DNA of 64,000 bases from contig NZ_CALART010000008.1 of NCBI RefSeq assembly GCF_937888285.1, positions 99,499-163,498 of the forward strand, read 5' to 3'. The notes under the pieces are model-generated. The model had not been told where the DNA came from. It did no database searches and was given only the letters and a program-made list of their open reading frames with translations. Below, piece after piece: positions 26,392 to 33,978 of this stretch; positions within the stretch are counted from its first letter, which is position 1, and each line of letters begins with the position of its first letter. The position numbers and the translations under genes are program-made. The stretch comes from an uncultured Aquimonas sp. (lineage in GTDB: Bacteria > Pseudomonadota > Gammaproteobacteria > Xanthomonadales > Xanthomonadaceae).

Positions 26392-27390
26392 TCAGGCCGC
26401 GTAGAAGCGGGCGTCGGGCAGGCGCCCACCCAGCAGGCCGGGCTGCTGCGCCAGCAAACGGCGGAAGAAGGCCTCCAGCTCGGGGCGCGCCTCGGCAGCG
26501 GGCATCGCCTGCAGCCGGCTGTGGGGCAACGACTCGGCGACCGCTGCGGCGTCCAGGCGCTTGCTGAGTTCGGCGATCAGGGCACCACAGTCCTCGGGGG
26601 CCGCCAGGCACTCGTCTAGCGCGCGCGCGTGCGCCTCCGCAAAGGCGGCGCACAGCGCGCTGTCCCCGGCGGCAGCGCCAAGCGCGGCGATGCCGGCCTG
26701 GGGCAGGCGCGCGGGACCGAGCCCAGCATCCGCCCAGGCCTGCTGCAGGTCCAATGCACGGTGCAGCTCGGGAGCGATCAGCGAGAGCGCGCCGCTTCGG
26801 CTGCGCGCCAGCGCCATCGAGGCCACCGGCTCGGACAGCAGCGCGTGATCCAGGCGCCGTGTCAGCAGCATCTGCACCGCGTCGAGTGGTGAGGCCAGAT
26901 AGCTCAGGCGCAGGTCGCGACGCGGATCCAGCCCTTGCGCCTGCGCCAGCTGGCTCAGCACGATCTCGGGCATGTCGCCGCGGAAGGGCAGGCCAAGCTC
27001 CGCCTCACCGAGCTCAGAGAGGCGCGTGATCCGCGGCTGTCGCGAGACCAGGTACAGCAGGCCCCAGGCACTGATGCACTGCAGGCGCAGGGTCACCCCG
27101 CGGTTGTACAGGTTGGCGGCGACGTTGCTCGGCAGGGCGACGAAGTCCGCACGGCCTTCGAGCGCAATCAGCCGCAGCTCGTCTGGGCTGCGCCAGGCGA
27201 CGAACTCGATGCGCTCGGCCAAGGCCGCGAAGCCGGGCCGCGCCGACATCCAGGCCAAGGGATAGGACACCGATGCCCAGGGCCCGGCCAGACGCAGCAG
27301 GGGGCGTCGGCCGGCGGCGCGCAGGTGCGGCGTCAACATCAGCCCGCCCAGCGCGGTCGAGCTGGCCATCAGGAAGCGGCGGCGATCCAT
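26392..27390 (-). CDS. Periplasmic substrate-binding protein with TAT-like signal
   Basis: A 332-aa precursor starting MDRRRFLMASSTALGGLML, a twin-arginine export signal, followed by a mature domain of the NMT1/SsuA-like binding-protein type (WRSPDELRLIALEGRADFVA, NLYNRGVTLRL). It should deliver a ligand to the adjacent permease and ATPase. Export by the TAT route suggests folding, perhaps with a bound cofactor, before export. A GGAG site eight bases upstream supports the ATG at 27390 over 27399. Which ligand it binds is unknown. Confidence 0.85.
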   Translation of the reverse strand: MDRRRFLMASSTALGGLMLTPHLRAAGRRPLLRLAGPWASVSYPLAWMSARPGFAALAERIEFVAWRSPDELRLIALEGRADFVALPSNVAANLYNRGVTLRLQCISAWGLLYLVSRQPRITRLSELGEAELGLPFRGDMPEIVLSQLAQAQGLDPRRDLRLSYLASPLDAVQMLLTRRLDHALLSEPVASMALARSRSGALSLIAPELHRALDLQQAWADAGLGPARLPQAGIAALGAAAGDSALCAAFAEAHARALDECLAAPEDCGALIAELSKRLDAAAVAESLPHSRLQAMPAAEARPELEAFFRRLLAQQPGLLGGRLPDARFYAA

Positions 27391-27412
27391 GGCATGCACT
27401 CCGGTGAGGGGA

Positions 27413-29560
27413 TCAGAAGCGGGCCAGCCAGCTGAGCTGCAGGCTGCGCCCCGGCGCGGGCGGTTCGGCGCCGCTCAGGCCTTCGGTGAGGTGTTCGTGG
27501 TACTCGCGATCGGCGAGGTTGCGCAGCAGCAGGCGCAGTCGATGCGGTCCGCGCTGCCAGGACAGGCCGGCATCGGCCGTGGCAAAACCGGCCGTCGGGT
27601 TCTCGGTGCCTCGCGAGAACTGCCGCGCTACGCGCTCCTGCGCACGCACCGCACGCAGCAGCAGCTCGCCGTCGAGACGACCGCCGAACAGCGTCCCCAG
27701 ACGCCCGTCCCAGCCGACACTCAGCTCGTCGGCCGGCATCTGGAACAGCGGCTCGTCGAGGTCGCGGTTCTCGCCCCGCAGCATGCTGGCTTCCAGACTC
27801 AACCAATGACCGGGCTGGAGCTGACGGCGCAGGCTGAGCTCGACGCCTTCGATGCGCACCTGCCCCAGGTTCACCGTCTGCTTGCAGGCATTGGCCTGGG
27901 CCGGCGGACAGCCGTTGCTGCCGGGTGCGCCCGAGACATCGACCCCGGTGATGTAGTCGCTGATGCGATTGCGGTACAGCGCCAGCCGGTACTCGGTGCC
28001 GACGTGTTCGCCCTTGGCACCGAGCTCGATCTGGGTCGAGAACTCGGGCCGGATCTGCGGGTTGCCAAGATAGTAGTAGCCGTCGGTGCGCGGCGAGGCC
28101 TCGAAGCGCTCGCGCATCTCGCCGGCGCGGAAGCCGCGCGACAGGCTCGCATAGGGGTGCAGTGCCGGATGCAGCGGCAGCACCGCGCCCACGCTGCCCG
28201 AGAATGCGCTGTCGGCGCGCGCCAGCGACTGCCCCGGAGCGGCGCCGGCGACGGCCGCGGCGCGGCCTTCGACCCGGTCCCAGCGCAGACCCGTCAACAA
28301 ATGCAGGCGCTCGCCCTGCCAGTCGTCCTGTACGAACAGGCCGCTCGACTCGATGCGGCCGTCAACGAAGGGCGGATTCGGCTGCAGGGCGAAGCTGGGC
28401 GGCGCGGCGATCAGCCGCTGCGGGCTTGCTTCCATCTGCCAGTGCTGCAGGCCGAGCAGCAGGCGATGTTCAGGGTTGAGCCAACGGTCGAAGCGCAGGT
28501 CGCCGCCCCAGGTATCGAAGCTGACCCGAGTCTGGCTGAGGTCGCGCGGCGCCGCGGCGGCCAAGGGGCCATTGATACGGCCGAAGATCTGCCGCTGCAT
28601 GTCCTGCTGGTACAGGCGCAGGTCCCAGTTCCAGCCATCGTCTGCAGCCGCGCTGGCGCTCAAACCGAACTCGGCCAGTCGGCGCTCCTGCTCGGGCGAG
28701 TAGACCGTGGTGCTGGCGACCTGCGGGTGCGGATGCGGTTTGGTCGAGCCGGGATAGGCCACGTTGACATCGCGCTGCGCCTGCAGCGAGAAGCGCGTCT
28801 CCAGCGCTTCGGCAAAGCGCTGGCGGAACTGGCCGATCAAGGCCTGGCTGCGGTAGCCGGTATCGGCGACGCGGCCGCGCGGCGCGCGGTAGTCGTCCTG
28901 ATCGAGCGCGGCGCCACCAAACAGCAATGCCGTGTCGTCGTCGTTCCAGCGGACAAGGCCGGAGCCGCCCCAACCGCGTGCCGCGCTGTCGGCCTGGACG
29001 CCGAACTCAAGTTCGGGCGCTTCAACAAAGCCTGCCTGCGGACTCAGCACATTGACCACGCCGCCCAGCGCACCGCTGCCGTACAGCACCGAAGCCGGGC
29101 CCTTGATGACCTCCACCCGCTCGGCCAGGCCCAGACCGAGGAACGAGGCGATCGCTCCAGCCGGCTGCGCGGAGTTCAAACGCATGCCGTCGGAGAGCAG
29201 CACGATGCTCTCCTTCTTGAGGCCACGCAGCACCGGGTTCTGCCCCTGCGCACTGTCGGCGTTGACGGCGAGCCCAGCGCGCCCGCGCAGAAGTTCGCCC
29301 AGATTCCGGTGGCCGTTGCCAGCGATCGCCTCCCGCCCCGCCACCACCACCGCCACCGGCGTGCCGAGGTCAGCATCGGCATAACCCTTGGCGCTGACCA
29401 CGATGGTGTCGAGGCAGCGAGCCTCGCTGGCATCGCAGCGGCCGATGTCGGCCCCCGCCCAGGTCATGGGCGAAACACTGAGACCGAGCGGCAGCAGCAC
29501 AGAAAGGGCACGCGCCAGCGGGTGCAGGAGGTGTTTCGGGGCACAAGGATGCGTTGACAT
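27413..29560 (-). CDS. TonB-dependent outer-membrane receptor
   Basis: A 715-aa outer-membrane beta-barrel receptor that imports a ligand using TonB energy. After a signal sequence it has a TonB box-like DTIVVSAKG, a plug domain (LRGLKKESIVLLSDGMRLNS, RVEVIKGPASVLYGSGALGG) and a C-terminal barrel ending LSWLARF with terminal Phe. The ending REYHEHLTEGLSG recalls copper-receptor proteins of the NosA/OprC type, but I cannot assign the ligand. It is the first gene of an operon with an ABC importer and nnrS and has an FNR-like box. Confidence 0.88.
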   Translation of the reverse strand: MSTHPCAPKHLLHPLARALSVLLPLGLSVSPMTWAGADIGRCDASEARCLDTIVVSAKGYADADLGTPVAVVVAGREAIAGNGHRNLGELLRGRAGLAVNADSAQGQNPVLRGLKKESIVLLSDGMRLNSAQPAGAIASFLGLGLAERVEVIKGPASVLYGSGALGGVVNVLSPQAGFVEAPELEFGVQADSAARGWGGSGLVRWNDDDTALLFGGAALDQDDYRAPRGRVADTGYRSQALIGQFRQRFAEALETRFSLQAQRDVNVAYPGSTKPHPHPQVASTTVYSPEQERRLAEFGLSASAAADDGWNWDLRLYQQDMQRQIFGRINGPLAAAAPRDLSQTRVSFDTWGGDLRFDRWLNPEHRLLLGLQHWQMEASPQRLIAAPPSFALQPNPPFVDGRIESSGLFVQDDWQGERLHLLTGLRWDRVEGRAAAVAGAAPGQSLARADSAFSGSVGAVLPLHPALHPYASLSRGFRAGEMRERFEASPRTDGYYYLGNPQIRPEFSTQIELGAKGEHVGTEYRLALYRNRISDYITGVDVSGAPGSNGCPPAQANACKQTVNLGQVRIEGVELSLRRQLQPGHWLSLEASMLRGENRDLDEPLFQMPADELSVGWDGRLGTLFGGRLDGELLLRAVRAQERVARQFSRGTENPTAGFATADAGLSWQRGPHRLRLLLRNLADREYHEHLTEGLSGAEPPAPGRSLQLSWLARF

Positions 29561-29624
29561 GGCAGGCTCGGAGCAGGCCTCAAGGGGCGATGTCCCACCT
29601 TCCTCTAATGCGACGCATTCGCAA

Positions 29625-29638
29625 ATGACACAGATCAA
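29625..29638 (-). promoter_or_regulatory. FNR-like box upstream of the TonB receptor operon
   Basis: ATGACACAGATCAA has one perfect half-site and one keeping the TGA core. The centre is 71.5 bp from the receptor start, matching other sites in the window; GAAGGT occupies the class II -10 position. Confidence 0.5.
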
Positions 29639-29689
29639 GCAGACTGCTGGTGCTCGCGATGACAGCCAGTCGCGAGGGACCTGCAGCCA

Positions 29690-30037
29690 TCAGTCCTCGC
29701 CGCCCAACTCCTTGAGTGCGCGCAAGGTCTCGGCGCCATAGATCATCGAAGGGCCGGCACCCATGTAGATCGCAAGACCGATCGTTTCGACGATCTCCTC
29801 CTTGCTGGCGCCGGCGGCCAGCGCGGCCTTGACGTGGAAGCCGATACAGCCATCGCAGCGCACTGCGATGGCAATGGCGATCGCCAGCAGCTCTTTGGTG
29901 CGGGTGTCGAGCGCGCCGGGCTCGAGTGCGGCACGGGCAAGACCGGAGAAGGCCTGCATGGCCTTGGGCGCCTCTGCGCGCAGCGCGCTGATCTGGCGGT
30001 TGAGATCGGCCAACAGTTCAGGGAAGGACTCGCTCAT
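29690..30037 (-). CDS. Carboxymuconolactone decarboxylase/AhpD-like protein
   Basis: A 115-aa protein of the CMD family. It has the redox motif RCDGCIGFHVKAALAAGAS (CxxC followed by His), the active site of AhpD-type thiol peroxidase partners, and the helical ending EIVETIGLAIYMGAGPSMIY. Small members of this type are often found in nitrate and nitric-oxide gene clusters, where they may detoxify peroxides or nitrosative species; the exact substrate is unknown. It diverges from ubiU; the FNR box between them is 114 bp from this start. Confidence 0.88.
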   Translation of the reverse strand: MSESFPELLADLNRQISALRAEAPKAMQAFSGLARAALEPGALDTRTKELLAIAIAIAVRCDGCIGFHVKAALAAGASKEEIVETIGLAIYMGAGPSMIYGAETLRALKELGGED

Positions 30038-30144
30038 GTTTTCTTCTGCCTCGGCTCAAGGGAACCGGCGACAGCCTGGCACTCGCTGGCGAGCGAGGCG
30101 CTGACATTGGTCAAGGCAGCGCTCCGGCATCGAGTGCCCCGCAG

Positions 30145-30158
30145 CTGATCCAGATCAG
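30145..30158 (+). promoter_or_regulatory. FNR box upstream of ubiUV
   Basis: CTGATCCAGATCAG has both half-sites with one mismatch each. The centre is 63.5 bp from the ubiU start. A CAGCAT sequence lies within one base of the class II -10 position. FNR control of ubiUV is known in E. coli. Confidence 0.65.
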
Positions 30159-30214
30159 GGCGCGACTTCAGGCCAGCGCAGCAGCATGCGGCCTCCCTCG
30201 CCGGAAGCCCGCCC

Positions 30215-31213
30215 ATGCTGCTCGTCTGCCCTGCCGGCAACCTGTCCGGTCTCACCGCCGCGGTCGACGCCGGCGCCGATGCCGTCTATCTGGGCTTTCG
30301 CGACCAGACCAATGCGCGCGCGTTCCCGGGCCTGAACTTCAGCGAGGAAGACCTGCGCGCTGGCGTCGCCTATGCGCACGGGCGTGGCCGCAAGGTCTAC
30401 ATCGCGCTCAACACCTACCCCAGCGCCGCAGGCATGGGCCACTGGCAGGCGGCAGTCGATCGCGCGGCCGAGCTGGGCGCTGACGCCATCATCGCCGCCG
30501 ATGCCGGCCTGCTCGACTACGCCACGCGCGCCCATCCGAAGCTGGATCGACACCTGTCGGTGCAGGGCTCGGCGACCACCCAGGCGGCACTGCGCTGGTA
30601 CCACGAACACTTCGGCATCCGCCGCGCGGTACTGCCGCGGGTGCTGTCGGTGCAGCAGGTCGAGCGCGTCTGCGAGCGCTCGCCGGTGCCGCTGGAGGTG
30701 TTCGCCTTCGGCAGCCTCTGCATCATGGTCGAGGGCCGCTGCCAGCTCTCCAGCTATGTCACGGGACAGTCGCCCAATCGCCACGGCGTGTGCTCGCCGG
30801 CCAGCTTCGTGCGCTGGCAGGACCACGCCGACGGCCGCCGCAGCGTGCGCCTCAACCAGGTGCTGCTCGACGAGTACGCAGAGGGCGAGGCCGCGGGCTA
30901 TCCGACGGTCTGCAAGGGCCGCTTCGAAGTCGGCGGCGAGGTCTTCCATGCGCTGGAGGAGCCGACCAGCCTCAATACACTGTCGCTGTTGCCGCGGCTG
31001 GCGCAGGCCGGCGTGGTGGCGCTGAAGATCGAGGGCCGCCAGCGCGGTCGCGCCTATGTCTCGGCAGTGACCCGGGTCTGGCGCGAGGCCATCGATCGGC
31101 TGCGCGTCGATCCTGCAGGCTGGCAGCAGAAGTCCGAATGGGACACCGCCCTGGCGGCCCATGCCGAAGGCCAGCAGACCACGCTCGGCCCCTACCACCG
31201 CAGCTGGCACTGA
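30215..31213 (+). CDS. ubiU: Oxygen-independent ubiquinone hydroxylation protein UbiU
   Basis: UbiU, with UbiV, hydroxylates the ubiquinone ring without O2, so the cell can make ubiquinone during nitrate respiration. The 332-aa peptidase-U32-fold protein starts MLLVCPAGNLSGLTAAVDAG and carries the family's cluster-binding block SLCIMVEGRCQLSSYVTGQS followed by PNRHGVCSPA, plus later cysteine in YPTVCKGRF. Length matches E. coli UbiU (331). UbiV follows five bases after the stop. Confidence 0.96.
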   Translation: MLLVCPAGNLSGLTAAVDAGADAVYLGFRDQTNARAFPGLNFSEEDLRAGVAYAHGRGRKVYIALNTYPSAAGMGHWQAAVDRAAELGADAIIAADAGLLDYATRAHPKLDRHLSVQGSATTQAALRWYHEHFGIRRAVLPRVLSVQQVERVCERSPVPLEVFAFGSLCIMVEGRCQLSSYVTGQSPNRHGVCSPASFVRWQDHADGRRSVRLNQVLLDEYAEGEAAGYPTVCKGRFEVGGEVFHALEEPTSLNTLSLLPRLAQAGVVALKIEGRQRGRAYVSAVTRVWREAIDRLRVDPAGWQQKSEWDTALAAHAEGQQTTLGPYHRSWH

Positions 31214-31218
31214 CCGAC

Positions 31219-32097
31219 ATGCGACTGAGCCTTGGCCCTCCGCAGTACTTCTGGCCGCGCAGCAAGGTGCTGGCCTTCTACGAAGCCAGCCTGGACTGGC
31301 CACTGGACGTGGTCTATCTGGGTGAAACCGTGTGCAGCAAGCGCCGCGAACTGCGTCCACGCGACTGGCTCGCGCTCGCGGAAGTGCAGCAGGCGGCCGG
31401 CCGCGAGGTCGTCCTTTCATCCCTCGCGCTGATCGAGGCCGAGTCCGAACTGGGCGCGCTGGAATACCTGGCCGCGCAGGGGCACTTCCGGATCGAGGCC
31501 AACGACATGTCGGCGGTGCAGATCTGCCGCAAGCGCGATCTGCCCTTCGTCGGTGGGCCCAGCCTCAATGTCTACAACCTCGACAGCCTGCGGCTGCTGC
31601 AGAACGACGGATTGTTCAGACTCGTGCTCAATGTCGAGTTCAATCGCGCGCTGCTGGCCGAGCTGCGCGCTGCCGCCGCAGAGCAGGCGCATGCCCTGCC
31701 CGAGCTGGAGATGCACGCCTGGGGCCGGCTGCCGCTGTCGTGGTCGGCGCGCTGCTTCACTGCGCGCGCGCTCGATCTTGCCAAGGACCAGTGCGGCTTC
31801 CGCTGCATCGACTATCCCGATGGGCTGCCGCTGGACACCCGCGAAGGCCAGCCCTTCCTGACCCTCAATGGCGTGCAGGTGCAGGGCGCGGAGATCTGCG
31901 ATCTGCTGCCGGAGCGGGCCGAACTCGAAGCCAGCGGGATCGGGCTGTTGCGCTTGTCGCCGCAGGCCCAGGACATGGGCGCGGTCGTGCACCGCTTCCG
32001 GCTGCATCTTTCCGACCGCGGCAGCGTTGCGAGCCGATCGGCCGGCTGCACCGCCGGCTACTGGCACGGCGAGCCCGGCATGCGGGCACTGGGCTGA
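31219..32097 (+). CDS. ubiV: Oxygen-independent ubiquinone hydroxylation protein UbiV
   Basis: Partner of UbiU in the O2-independent ring hydroxylation complex; both carry [4Fe-4S] clusters. The 292-aa protein starts MRLSLGPPQYFWPRSKVLAF and has VYLGETVCSKRREL, SWSARCFTARALDLAKDQCG and FRCIDYPDGLPL, the cysteine positions of UbiV. Length matches the family (E. coli 292). It is the end of a two-gene operon and is followed by a hairpin terminator at 32262. The third partner, UbiT, is encoded convergently at 32617-33519. Confidence 0.96.
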   Translation: MRLSLGPPQYFWPRSKVLAFYEASLDWPLDVVYLGETVCSKRRELRPRDWLALAEVQQAAGREVVLSSLALIEAESELGALEYLAAQGHFRIEANDMSAVQICRKRDLPFVGGPSLNVYNLDSLRLLQNDGLFRLVLNVEFNRALLAELRAAAAEQAHALPELEMHAWGRLPLSWSARCFTARALDLAKDQCGFRCIDYPDGLPLDTREGQPFLTLNGVQVQGAEICDLLPERAELEASGIGLLRLSPQAQDMGAVVHRFRLHLSDRGSVASRSAGCTAGYWHGEPGMRALG

Positions 32098-32261
32098 ACG
32101 CCATGGGGCCAGCCAGTGTTGGACCGCGACTGGCGTCCACGCGCATGACGGCCAGTCGAGGGTCCTGCCCTCGTGCCCGGCCCTGCGCGAGCTGTCGACT
32201 GGATTGCTTGAGGTCCCTGCGATCGAGGGGGTTTCATGGACGGCATCCTCAGCCGTCCCTT

Positions 32262-32296
32262 GGCCCGGTTCCTTGTGGGGCCGGGCCGATTTTTTT
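32262..32296 (+). terminator. Rho-independent terminator after ubiUV
   Basis: GGCCCGG (32262-32268) pairs with CCGGGCC (32281-32287) around a 12-nt loop, followed by GA and seven T. It sits 165 bp after ubiV and just before a small downstream gene, so it may act as terminator or attenuator. Confidence 0.7.
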
Positions 32297-32324
32297 GCCG
32301 AGCTGGAGCCGAGGGAGAGCAGCC

Positions 32325-32552
32325 GTGGACATCAACAAGCGGAGCCACGAACACATGAACGACGCGCTGGAGCTTATTGACACCGCACACAGCGCACTCT
32401 TGCGGCTGCAGATGCTTGAGCCCTCGTCAGCCTGCGCGAGCGCACTGTGTGTCCTGTCCGACGAGCGTGATCGCCTGCAGCGCGCCGTGGCGGCCGCTCC
32501 GCCCGTCATGTCCGCCTGCGTCGTGCGAGGTGCGCCGCTGTTCGACGTGTGA
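32325..32552 (+). CDS. Small hypothetical protein after the ubiUV terminator
   Basis: A 75-aa frame starting at GTG 32325 (VDINKRSHEHMNDALELIDT), preceded by a GGGAGAG ribosome-binding site. An internal ATG at 32355, preceded by GGAG, would give 65 aa. The product is helical, with three cysteines, no membrane segment and no family I recognise. It follows a hairpin terminator and converges on the ubiT fusion gene. Coding potential is plausible but unproven. Confidence 0.45.
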   Translation: MDINKRSHEHMNDALELIDTAHSALLRLQMLEPSSACASALCVLSDERDRLQRAVAAAPPVMSACVVRGAPLFDV

Positions 32553-32616
32553 TACCCGGCGGCGTACGGATCGCCCCCTGAAGATCGCGCGTCAGGCGCC
32601 AGCCTCGACGCATTGT

Positions 32617-33519
32617 TCAGGTACGAACTGCAGGCACGGGTGACACCTGTGCCTGCCGCCACGCGCGCCTCGCACTTTCCGCGAGCTTCGCCGCGCGGTT
32701 CATCGCAATCCGCAGCGGCAGGGGGATCTGGCTCCAGTCGAGCTGATCGAGCAGATTGCGCGCCAGCAGGCCCAACTCGGTGTCGCCGCTCACGCTCAGT
32801 CGGCGCTGGAAGAACAGGGTGTCGGCGTCCTCCAGTCGACTCGCCAGCAGCAGCAGGTCGGTCAGGCTGCCGCGCACCCGCGCTTCGATCGCGTCGTTCG
32901 CGCAAAGGGGGTCTATGCGGAGACTGGCGGCCCGGACGCGCACCACGAAACCCAGTTCGAGATCGCTGAGTTCGATCGCCAATACCCGTCCGTCCAATGC
33001 GGCGAGATCACCGCGCGCCAGAACAGGAGCCAGGACCTGCGTTGCAGCGCGCTGAAAGGCCTGCGCCAGCGTCGAGGGGGGCAGCCAGCGCAGCAGGGGC
33101 GCCCAGGTCCGTGGGGGAGGAAGAAGGCGCAGCAGGGACTGCGGGGCGGGCGCGGACATGCGTGGCGTGCTCGACGGCTGGCGCAGGGTCGCCAGAGTGC
33201 GCCCGGGGTCAAGTCCGATGCCCTGATCCAGATCAGCCGCGGGGATATTTTGGCGACGACAGGCGTCTTCGATCAGCAGCTGGATCATCCGCTCGACCGT
33301 CGTCGGTGCCAGGCCGAGATGACGCCCGAGCCGATGCGCGCGCTGCTGTACCGCGCGCTCACGCGCGGGATCTCGCAAAGGCAGCTCGCGCAGTTGCTTG
33401 ACCCGCCCGACCTGCGTCGCGAGGCTGCCGCGAACCGCGGTGAGCACCACCAAAGCATCGTCGACTGCATCCAGGCCAAGACGCAGCGCGGACAACGACA
33501 GCACCCTCGGCTCAGTCAT
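32617..33519 (-). CDS. ubiT: Chorismate mutase-UbiT fusion
   Basis: A 300-aa chain with two recognisable domains. Residues ~7-92 are an AroQ-type chorismate mutase that keeps the E. coli active-site Arg, Arg, Lys, Asp, Arg-Glu and Gln (VGRVKQLRELPLRDPARERA, MIQLLIEDACRRQN); only Ser84 is Ala. Residues ~121-300 are an SCP2 lipid-carrier domain of UbiT type (ELGFVVRVRAASLRIDP, LFFQRRLSVSGDTELGLLAR), the accessory factor of O2-independent ubiquinone synthesis. An internal ATG at 33159 would yield a 180-aa protein, the size of normal UbiT (174), and has an FNR box 70.5 bp upstream. The full-length start overlaps the DGC gene by eight bases. Confidence 0.88.
   Translation of the reverse strand: MTEPRVLSLSALRLGLDAVDDALVVLTAVRGSLATQVGRVKQLRELPLRDPARERAVQQRAHRLGRHLGLAPTTVERMIQLLIEDACRRQNIPAADLDQGIGLDPGRTLATLRQPSSTPRMSAPAPQSLLRLLPPPRTWAPLLRWLPPSTLAQAFQRAATQVLAPVLARGDLAALDGRVLAIELSDLELGFVVRVRAASLRIDPLCANDAIEARVRGSLTDLLLLASRLEDADTLFFQRRLSVSGDTELGLLARNLLDQLDWSQIPLPLRIAMNRAAKLAESARRAWRQAQVSPVPAVRT
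33223..33236 (-). promoter_or_regulatory. FNR box inside the chorismate mutase-UbiT gene
   Basis: CTGATCCAGATCAG, the same 14-mer as the ubiU site, lies in the linker codons (residues ~95-99) after the mutase domain. Its centre is 70.5 bp from the internal ATG at 33159 that starts a normal-length UbiT. CACTCT lies one base from the class II -10 position. It is coding sequence as well, so the regulatory role is inferred from position and identity. Confidence 0.55.
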
Positions 33520-33928
33520 CTTCTGATGCTCGTGCCTCGTCTAGGGGGCTTACGACGCACTGCTGCAGTCGGGCCACGGCAGGCTGAACCGCTTCGTCGA
33601 AAACGCGCTCGGCTTCCGCTGGATCAAAGTCGGCATGCTTGCGCTTCTTCACGCCATAGTCGGACAGCGTGAGGTGCAAGTCGGGCCGGACCCCGGCCTG
33701 CGCCAGGCACGCCGACACGCAGTGCAGCAGGCAGCCGTCGAGAGCGAGGATCCGGCGACCGCTGCGCGCGGTCTTGACCAGCCCCTCTACCCCACCACCC
33801 ACCCCGGCGATGCAGGACATCTCCGCCGCACCGCAGCGATCGAGACGCAGCGCCAGATGATTTGCCATCTGCGCCGCGCTGGAACAGCCGGAGCAGCTGT
33901 ATACGAGTGGAGGTTTGGGCGTGTGCAT
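33512..33928 (-). CDS. DGC-domain putative zinc-binding protein
   Basis: A 138-aa protein with CSGCSSAAQMANHLALRLDR at the start, AEMSCIAGVGG, and the name-giving DGC motif in ILALDGCLLHCVSACLAQAG. These conserved cysteines match the PF08859 DGC family, thought to bind zinc; its biological role is not established. It sits between the membrane protein at 33979-35196 and the UbiT fusion in one minus-strand operon. Confidence 0.85.
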   Translation of the reverse strand: MHTPKPPLVYSCSGCSSAAQMANHLALRLDRCGAAEMSCIAGVGGGVEGLVKTARSGRRILALDGCLLHCVSACLAQAGVRPDLHLTLSDYGVKKRKHADFDPAEAERVFDEAVQPAVARLQQCVVSPLDEARASEDD

Positions 33929-33978
33929 GGGTCAGCTCCGGTGGTCGACTCTTTCAGGCGCATCAGCGCACCGCCAGT

